Part shown: positions 57,172 through 64,000 of the stretch, in pieces | Position numbering within the stretch: position 1 is the first letter of the stretch | Layout of the letters: each line of letters starts with the position of its first letter | NCBI GenBank assembly: GCA_004352715.1 | Contig: SCFE01000117.1 | Span: 243,426-307,425, forward strand | DNA length: 64,000 bases | Origin: Hofstenia miamia | Lineage: Eukaryota > Xenacoelomorpha > Acoela | Direction of reading: 5' to 3' | The notes under the pieces: model-generated | Seen by the model: only the letters and a program-made list of their open reading frames with translations | Database searches by the model: none | Told to the model about the DNA's origin: nothing | Made by a program: the position numbers and the translations under genes

Positions 57172-58171
57172 NNNNNNNNNNNNNNNNNNNNNNNNNNNNN
57201 NNNNNNNNNNNNNNNNNNNNNNNNNNNNNNNNNNNNNNNNNNNNNNNNNNNNNNNNNNNNNNNNNNNNNNNNNNNNNNNNNNNNNNNNNNNNNNNNNNNN
57301 NNNNNNNNNNNNNNNNNNNNNNNNNNNNNNNNNNNNNNNNNNNNNNNNNNNNNNNNNNNNNNNNNNNNNNNNNNNNNNNNNNNNNNNNNNNNNNNNNNNN
57401 NNNNNNNNNNNNNNNNNNNNNNNNNNNNNNNNNNNNNNNNNNNNNNNNNNNNNNNNNNNNNNNNNNNNNNNNNNNNNNNNNNNNNNNNNNNNNNNNNNNN
57501 NNNNNNNNNNNNNNNNNNNNNNNNNNNNNNNNNNNNNNNNNNNNNNNNNNNNNNNNNNNNNNNNNNNNNNNNNNNNNNNNNNNNNNNNNNNNNNNNNNNN
57601 NNNNNNNNNNNNNNNNNNNNNNNNNNNNNNNNNNNNNNNNNNNNNNNNNNNNNNNNNNNNNNNNNNNNNNNNNNNNNNNNNNNNNNNNNNNNNNNNNNNN
57701 NNNNNNNNNNNNNNNNNNNNNNNNNNNNNNNNNNNNNNNNNNNNNNNNNNNNNNNNNNNNNNNNNNNNNNNNNNNNNNNNNNNNNNNNNNNNNNNNNNNN
57801 NNNNNNNNNNNNNNNNNNNNNNNNNNNNNNNNNNNNNNNNNNNNNNNNNNNNNNNNNNNNNNNNNNNNNNNNNNNNNNNNNNNNNNNNNNNNNNNNNNNN
57901 NNNNNNNNNNNNNNNNNNNNNNNNNNNNNNNNNNNNNNNNNNNNNNNNNNNNNNNNNNNNNNNNNNNNNNNNNNNNNNNNNNNNNNNNNNNNNNNNNNNN
58001 NNNNNNNNNNNNNNNNNNNNNNNNNNNNNNNNNNNNNNNNNNNNNNNNNNNNNNNNNNNNNNNNNNNNNNNNNNNNNNNNNNNNNNNNNNNNNNNNNNNN
58101 NNNNNNNNNNNNNNNNNNNNNNNNNNNNNNNNNNNNNNNNNNNNNNNNNNNNNNNNNNNNNNNNNNNNNNN
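57172..58171. other. Assembly gap (1000 N)
   Basis: Default-size gap. Confidence 1.
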
Positions 58172-58929
58172 GGAAGTAGAATCCCAAAATCCTTTTATAG
58201 TGTGCTTGCTTTAGATTAGTCGCAACAGGGGTACCATTGCATCTTTCCATTAGACGACCTTTGTGAAAATAAGGCAGTTGATAAGTAAATAAATACAAGA
58301 TCCCCAAGCCCAACCGCAAGTGTCCTCTACTTCGAAATGAGAAATAGTTTTTGAGCAGGTTCACACAAGTCCTCAAACGTAATGGCTACAACATCCTTTA
58401 TGTCACACGCATACTATAAGAGCTTAGCAGTGTCATGAACTGATTTCAGAGATATAACATTCCAATAAAGTGATTACTTATATAGGATTTAATAGAGCAA
58501 ATTAGGTTACCAGGAACATTACATCTGATAATATCTATAAAGTGATCGTGTTTGACATTGTTGAAAGATTTCAAATGTCAAGTACTGGACCGGAAACGTA
58601 AGCTGTAGTACTGATTAACAATGAAGTTACCAACGTTTCTGTTGGAACACAAATTAACAGTATTCCAGTATCGCTTCTGAGAACGTTTGATGTTGTTCGA
58701 ATAGCTGCAATAATTTTTAGCCTTAACAATCAGTGGATCAAGTTTTGCATTGAATACATTTCTCAACTCCATGGACTTTGTTCTTGAGAGACGATTCAAC
58801 GTTCAGCATTAATATAATTTTAGGAGTAATCCAATATAGAGCTCTTGATGAAAATTAGAAAACAGAGTATCAATTAGAGCATAAACAACTTAATATTTAA
58901 GAAAGATGTCTATGACCTGCTCATGATAA
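58172..58929. other. Possible degraded retroelement, no gene recognised
   Basis: A 73-codon minus-strand frame (58578-58799) contains KRSQKRYWNTVNLCSNRNV and basic residues, loosely like a LINE linker region, but no catalytic motif is seen. Confidence 0.3.
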
Positions 58930-58931
58930 TA

Positions 58932-59944
58932 CAGGGTGTATACAAAGTCTCCTTGCAATTTGAAAAATTTATTACAAAAGCAGTTTACATTATACGATAT
59001 TGCCGTACCAAATTCTACATTATACGATATTGAGAATTATACGATATTGCCGTACCAAAATGGCTACTCCTCAAGAAAAAGCACAATGTGTATCGTGGTT
59101 TATTGAAACCAAATCAGATGTTCAGACTCAACGAAACTACAGAAATAAGTATGGAAGAGATCCTCCATCATGTCCTTCCATTCGTGCATGGCACAAGAAA
59201 TTTATGGAGACAGGGACCGTATTTGATAGAGAAAGGAGCGGGCGACAAAGAACATCTGAAGAAAACATCGATCGTGTTTCACAAGCCTTTACTCGTTCTC
59301 CTACAAAGTCCATCCACATTGCTGCCAGAGAGTTGCAACTACCGCGTTCAACAGTGCACAAGCTCCTCCACAAGAACTTACGGTTGTACGCTTACAAAGT
59401 GCAACTGTTACAGGCTCTTGAGCCAAATGACCAGCTAAAACGAAGAGAGTTGTCTGTAAAAATGCTGGGACGCATTTCTGATGATGAAGCATTCCTTACG
59501 CGAGTCTGTTTTAGTAACGAGGCAACTTTTCATGTTTAAGGAAAATTAAACAGACACAATATAAGAATCTGGGGGTCAGAAAACCCCCATGAGACTAGGG
59601 AGCTTTACCGGGCTAATCCAAAAGTGAATGTGTGGTGTGGAATCATGTGTGATCGAATAATTGGGCCATTTTTCTTCAACGAGGCAACAATTAATGCAGA
59701 TGTTTGCCTTGATTCGGAATGCCATTGCCACCATTGATGGACCTATGCTACAGCGAACATGGCAAGAAATAGAGTACCGACTTGATGTCCTTCGTGCAAC
59801 TAATGGTGCTCATATAGAGGTCTATTAAATATTGTTAAAAAACTTTAATAAATACTTATTAAAATGAAAAAAATCTGGTAAATATATCTCATAAATTGCT
59901 TTTATAATAAATTTTTCAAATTGTAGAGATTTGTGGACACCCTG
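58932..59944 (+). mobile_element. Tc1/mariner-superfamily element, internally deleted
   Basis: CAGGGTGTATACAAAGTCTC at the left and the inverse of GAGATTTGTGGACACCCTG at the right form inverted ends, and similarity continues about 45 bp inward (CAATTTGAAAAATTTATTA). TA flanks both ends (58930-58931, 59945-59946). The 1013-bp element encodes one damaged transposase. Confidence 0.9.
59060..59828 (+). pseudogene. Mariner-type transposase with DUF4817-like N-terminus, deleted and stopped
   Basis: MATPQEKAQCVSWFIETKSD starts a helix-turn-helix domain of the DUF4817 type (RNYRNKYGRDPPS, then IRAWHKKFMETG and RSGR), common in arthropod mariner-like elements. SIHIAARELQLPRSTVHKLL is the second helix-turn-helix. 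FSNEATF stands where FSDEATF is expected, so the first catalytic aspartate is already Asn. A stop follows at 59537. The frame resumes with NRHNIRIWGSENPHE, NVWCGIM and FFFNEATI. The part that should carry the second and third acidic residues is then missing, and the C-terminus (MLQRTWQEIEYRLDVLRAT, then NGAHIEVY) ends at 59828. Inactive. Confidence 0.88.
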
Positions 59945-60482
59945 TATGTACATATCTTGCAAAACAAATTAAGTGGCAAAGTTGAAGTATTTTATTATGA
60001 CTCAACCATCCTAGCCGCGCGGTGTGCTCATGTGCTCAGCTATCGACGTTTAAACATCACAGGATTTTTACTTTCGATTGTGTCCTCAACTTTTGCATTT
60101 TGAGTAAATGCAGCTTGGAGCAAACCATTTTTAGAGTCCAATAGCATAAAATGTCAAATGAAATGCAAAATCTCTGCTTTTTGTGTGGCAACTTACCGAT
60201 ATCTGTTCATGAAATTGACATAGTTATTATTTATTAATGTTGTAAGGTTTACATAGATGAATGATCTGTTATACAAATTAATATTAAATAATGCTGTTTT
60301 TGATTTGATCTGCGTTTTTTTCCACTTGCACTCTTTCCAGTAATTTAGTTTTGGTAAATCTTCGCAAATGTTGCATGCCGCTGTCTTGTTGGCTACAGCA
60401 GAATAGAATGCCCTGGAAGATATTTTAGTGTGTTGCGTTTGTATTTTATAATGGTATATACAATATATTCATTGGCAAACTT
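59945..60482. other. No gene recognised
   Basis: Unique AT-rich sequence up to the gap at 60483. Confidence 0.5.
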
Positions 60483-60817
60483 NNNNNNNNNNNNNNNNNN
60501 NNNNNNNNNNNNNNNNNNNNNNNNNNNNNNNNNNNNNNNNNNNNNNNNNNNNNNNNNNNNNNNNNNNNNNNNNNNNNNNNNNNNNNNNNNNNNNNNNNNN
60601 NNNNNNNNNNNNNNNNNNNNNNNNNNNNNNNNNNNNNNNNNNNNNNNNNNNNNNNNNNNNNNNNNNNNNNNNNNNNNNNNNNNNNNNNNNNNNNNNNNNN
60701 NNNNNNNNNNNNNNNNNNNNNNNNNNNNNNNNNNNNNNNNNNNNNNNNNNNNNNNNNNNNNNNNNNNNNNNNNNNNNNNNNNNNNNNNNNNNNNNNNNNN
60801 NNNNNNNNNNNNNNNNN
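60483..60817. other. Assembly gap (335 N)
   Basis: Estimated-size gap. Confidence 1.
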
Positions 60818-61301
60818 TGCATTTTGAATTCCATCTATTGTAGTTTGTTCCATTTTTTCATGTTAACTTTGTGACCAAAACAAAACTCAACAGTCACCAC
60901 CATAAAGATGAGCAGTATCCCAAAATTGATAAAGATTATGAAATAAAGTAGAAATGTATTTAATATTTAAAATTTAATCTTGTTTAGGATTCGAAATATA
61001 CCCAGTGACTGATCACATTATGAATTCGGATATCAATCCTAGAGCAGCCCTATCATAGCCATGTCTGCTATTCTGATTTTACCATTGGTTCGATAAAGCA
61101 TAAAGTACCAACTTGGATAATTAAGCTTACTTGAATATTTGAGAAAATCTTTCTAAAATTTGCCAAGCAATCAACAGTTTTAGAAATCTAATATGTTGTT
61201 TCTATCAACTAAAGGCAAAGTTTTGTAATGAAAATAATATTAACTCAATAACAATGAATATAATTGTGTAACAAAATTCAAAATCTCGCATGAGTGTATA
61301 A

Positions 61302-61607
61302 GTGTATTATTTTTGCAAAACTAAATTAGTAACTACAGTTAAATTTTCAAATAGAAAGCTAGATCGTTTGATTTCTATGAATTCACAGTCGCAAAGTTCT
61401 TGCTTTGTAATCACATCTTCTAATACACCGTATACGTTTTCTTGCCAATGTCTAATTGATTTTATTAATATAGAGAAAACCAATGCAATTAACTCCGCGT
61501 ATGCTATTGCGCTCTTTCATGCCTTACATCAAGGCCTACTGTTTGCAGTAGAATTTACTAAAATGAAGCCAATAGAACCCTCATCCAGAGACCAGAATTT
61601 GATATAA
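61302..61607 (+). CDS. Unknown ORF, possible exon (right arm)
   Basis: 101-codon frame starting MYYFCKTKLVTTVKFSNRK, otherwise equal to the left-arm frame at 56645-56914; it ends SSRDQNLI then TAA. A splice-acceptor-like TTAG precedes TAACTACAG near 61328. No family recognised. Confidence 0.3.
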   Translation: MYYFCKTKLVTTVKFSNRKLDRLISMNSQSQSSCFVITSSNTPYTFSCQCLIDFINIEKTNAINSAYAIALFHALHQGLLFAVEFTKMKPIEPSSRDQNLI

Positions 61608-62449
61608 TACTTAAAGTCAACTCTAAAAATTTCTAATTTTAAACATATCTGAAATTTTTGCTTTATTTGATGTTGCGCAAAGATTAAATTTAAAAAATGA
61701 GGCCACTCATACAATAAACTTTCCACATTTTAAAATCAAACATTTGAAATTCAATGTAGCTGCAGATTACAGAGTTTTACTTGCAAGCATATATATCTAA
61801 GCTTTTTGATTTGCGATTCAGCATTTTTTAAAATCTATTACACTTCATTAATTGCAAAACCCTTCGATAATTTATTCGGCCAACTATTGAAATGACGATT
61901 TATTTTTTGTTTGTTTCGAGGAAATTCAATGGCAATAATGCTTCGAAAATGAAAGAAAAGTGGCAAGTACTTTATATTGAATAAATAGGCCAAATTATCA
62001 GGAAAACCTCTGCTTTAACTGCGTTTAGCGCTTCATTATTATTTATTTATTTGCAAGTATTTTTGTATAGGCAAATCGCCAATCGATTAAAGTAGCACGT
62101 GCTCACACATAAGTTCATTTTAAGTAACGGAATTTCCCCAACTAGAAATGGAATTAAAATCAGGCTGTTTTCCAAAATTTGAAACGTTTTATTGCAGCAT
62201 TCGATGTCATTTCAGTATTTCTAAAAAGTATTTACAAAAATGATTTCAATTGGGCTAGAGGCTAATTCTATGATCTATGGTCTTATTATCACTACCATAA
62301 GTCAGATTGCTCAAGAACAAAAATGATTTCTTTTTCATTAGCAAAAATTATTCCAATTCTGCACCGTTTTTCAAAAAAGCATTGAAAATATTTCCATACA
62401 TCACATTTTTTCTTGAATATTATTAACCTATACTGATACATATACAGCA

Positions 62450-62704
62450 ATGGCGAATTCAGAGGGAGCGTTGCCGGCGCAGTTTCCAAAAAAAATCATT
62501 GAGAACATTTTCTTTGCGCTCTGCATTATTTATCTTCAACAAGATTTCAAAAATGTGTGTTTGCTTTTACAACATGTTTATCATGGGTTCCAAATTGATA
62601 GCACTTGTATTTATAAAATTGTTGAATCCGCCGCCCCCTGTACAGCCTTTATTAAGGTTGGTCCTATCGAGCTCAGGTTTGATAGGACAGAAAACAAGTT
62701 ATAA
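62450..62704 (+). CDS. Unknown 84-codon ORF (right arm)
   Basis: Identical protein to 55547-55801. GC content of the first 40 bases (GGGAGCGTTGCCGGCGCAG) is well above the surroundings. Confidence 0.35.
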   Translation: MANSEGALPAQFPKKIIENIFFALCIIYLQQDFKNVCLLLQHVYHGFQIDSTCIYKIVESAAPCTAFIKVGPIELRFDRTENKL

Positions 62705-64000
62705 ATTATTGTTGAAGTAATTTTAAAAATAACACATGCAGATGAATAATCCAAATTGATTTCATTATTGCGCGGAGCACGAAATAATGTAAGTAAATTG
62801 CAAGAATTTTTACATTTGAATTTAAGATGTTCTTCATGAAACTGGCATTGAAATGACTGAAATAGGTGGTAAAAGCCAAAAATAAGTGCAATTAAATTTT
62901 CGCAAAATATGCGCTGTTCTTAAACAATAGTATTGTTAACATTACCGCCCAATGCATGCAAACGTATCTCCTTTCAGCTGAAAATTTTGTTAATGAATTT
63001 CAAATATTTACAAAAGTATTTCTATTTACTACCTATGTATTACCAAGTGTTTTATACCACGCTAAAATACACATGCTAGCAATATAAATTACTTTTGCCT
63101 AATCACTAGTGGAATAAACACCTTCCTCCATAAGTTGAATTTCATATAAACTCAAAGATGCGTGAGATTTTCAGGAAAACAATGTTAAATATTTAACTTG
63201 GACTTTTAATTAGTATTCTATTTGCCTGAAGTTTCAAGCTTTCTCAATAAGATTAATATTGCAATCCAAAATAGTCAATGTCTCTCTCTTTAATTTAGGA
63301 TCCTACATTCTTATGTAATGATGTGATGAACATTAACATTTTACATTTGAAACAGTAGTAATTAGAGGAAAAGATGCTCCTCTTTGCGGATTCTATGACT
63401 TGCGAGAATCGCTATTAAATATACGTATTGAACATTCTTTTCTTACACAATGTATGGCTTCAAAATATATTTGTATACATTTTTATTAAGCCTAGGGCTT
63501 TATAATATCGAGTTTGATCGTGTTCTTCATCATTGATAATTATCAAATTGACACAATGGATAAACACAATACTTTAATGTTTAAGTAGGCTATTTTTGGT
63601 TTACGCATGAAGGGTTTGTTTATCTCTTCAAAAATACTAGTATCCGAAGAAAAACGACCAGTTAATTTGCAATTTTTATTTTGTACTAACCAGACATGTA
63701 AAAATTTAATTGTTTTTCTCTATTGAAAATGCTATTTTAAGTGTTCGTTTAAACGCTTACGGACAAATCCCCAATATAGATTCTATAAAAAGTCGTTAAT
63801 TTTATTCTTTATCTGTAGCCGCTCATATCGTTGACCGTCTATCAATGCTTAATTGGATTTTTATTTAATGGAATTAAATATTTGAAAATGTTCCCTGTTT
63901 TAGAAGTAATGCAATTGTAGTTTATTTAGCCCCCTTCCTATCGTATGTCTACCATTACCCCCACCTAAAAATTATAGCCTAACGACGCCATTCTCTGACA

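Larger units (their letters stand above)
61085..63964 (-). repeat. 2.9-kb inverted duplication, right arm
   Basis: Reverse complement of 54286-57171. Unlike the left arm, both ends lie inside continuous sequence (60818-64000). Confidence 0.92.

Overview
The window is AT-rich, intron-rich DNA from an invertebrate animal, most likely an arthropod. This rests on spliceosomal exons with GT/AG ends, a multi-exon flavin amine oxidase matching the metazoan histone demethylase KDM1B (LSD2), an intronless multi-domain C-type lectin gene, and a transposon set typical of invertebrates: Tc1/mariner families, a Penelope-like element, CR1/L2-type LINEs, pogo-like MITEs and a DUF7869-type element. The species cannot be fixed from the sequence. 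The assembly is draft quality. It has three 1000-N gaps, several other gaps, and four single-N joins, each next to duplicated sequence.

Left third (1-22,879): the 3' half of KDM1B runs on the + strand. Six exons are well supported (9020-9088, 16904-17110, 18682-18921, 20034-20168, 20635-20790, 22796-22879). Every junction is phase 0, and together they give the C-terminal 296 residues of the amine oxidase domain to a stop codon. One further upstream exon (4638-4690) is plausible. The introns are full of passengers. The 7.8-kb intron holds a 450-bp pogo-like MITE, a dead Tc1-like transposase and, on the opposite strand, a complete 541-codon gene for a membrane-anchored or secreted protein with three C-type lectin domains. 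The next intron holds a mariner-superfamily element whose catalytic spacing reads DD41D. The last intron holds an eight-unit 128-130-bp minisatellite. Upstream lie a DUF7869 element with 34-bp inverted ends and the 3' end of a Penelope-like element whose inverted terminal copies each contain a hammerhead-ribozyme-like motif.

Middle (22,570-44,950): about 10-11 kb, starting with the last KDM1B exon, occurs twice in tandem with a few percent divergence. The second copy has pieces out of order around single-N joins. The break pattern points to two haplotypes placed end to end rather than a true tandem duplication, although that is not proven. Each copy carries a decayed CR1/L2-like reverse transcriptase, a pogo-like MITE built from iterations of its own terminal motif, two fold-back elements and a small unrecognised ORF. 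A separate LINE 5' fragment at 24,979-25,352 encodes a 2A-like motif.

Right third (44,950-64,000): mostly non-coding. It has an 0.8-1.0-kb tandem duplication, a second copy of a family with 121-127-bp internal repeats, a LINE 3' end, and a 2.9-kb inverted duplication (54,286-57,171 against 61,085-63,964) around an internally deleted mariner-superfamily element. Each arm carries two small ORFs of unknown function.

No operons or bacterial-type signals are present. The only genes for which I would claim host function are KDM1B and the lectin. Most of the rest is transposon-derived or unassigned intronic/intergenic DNA.
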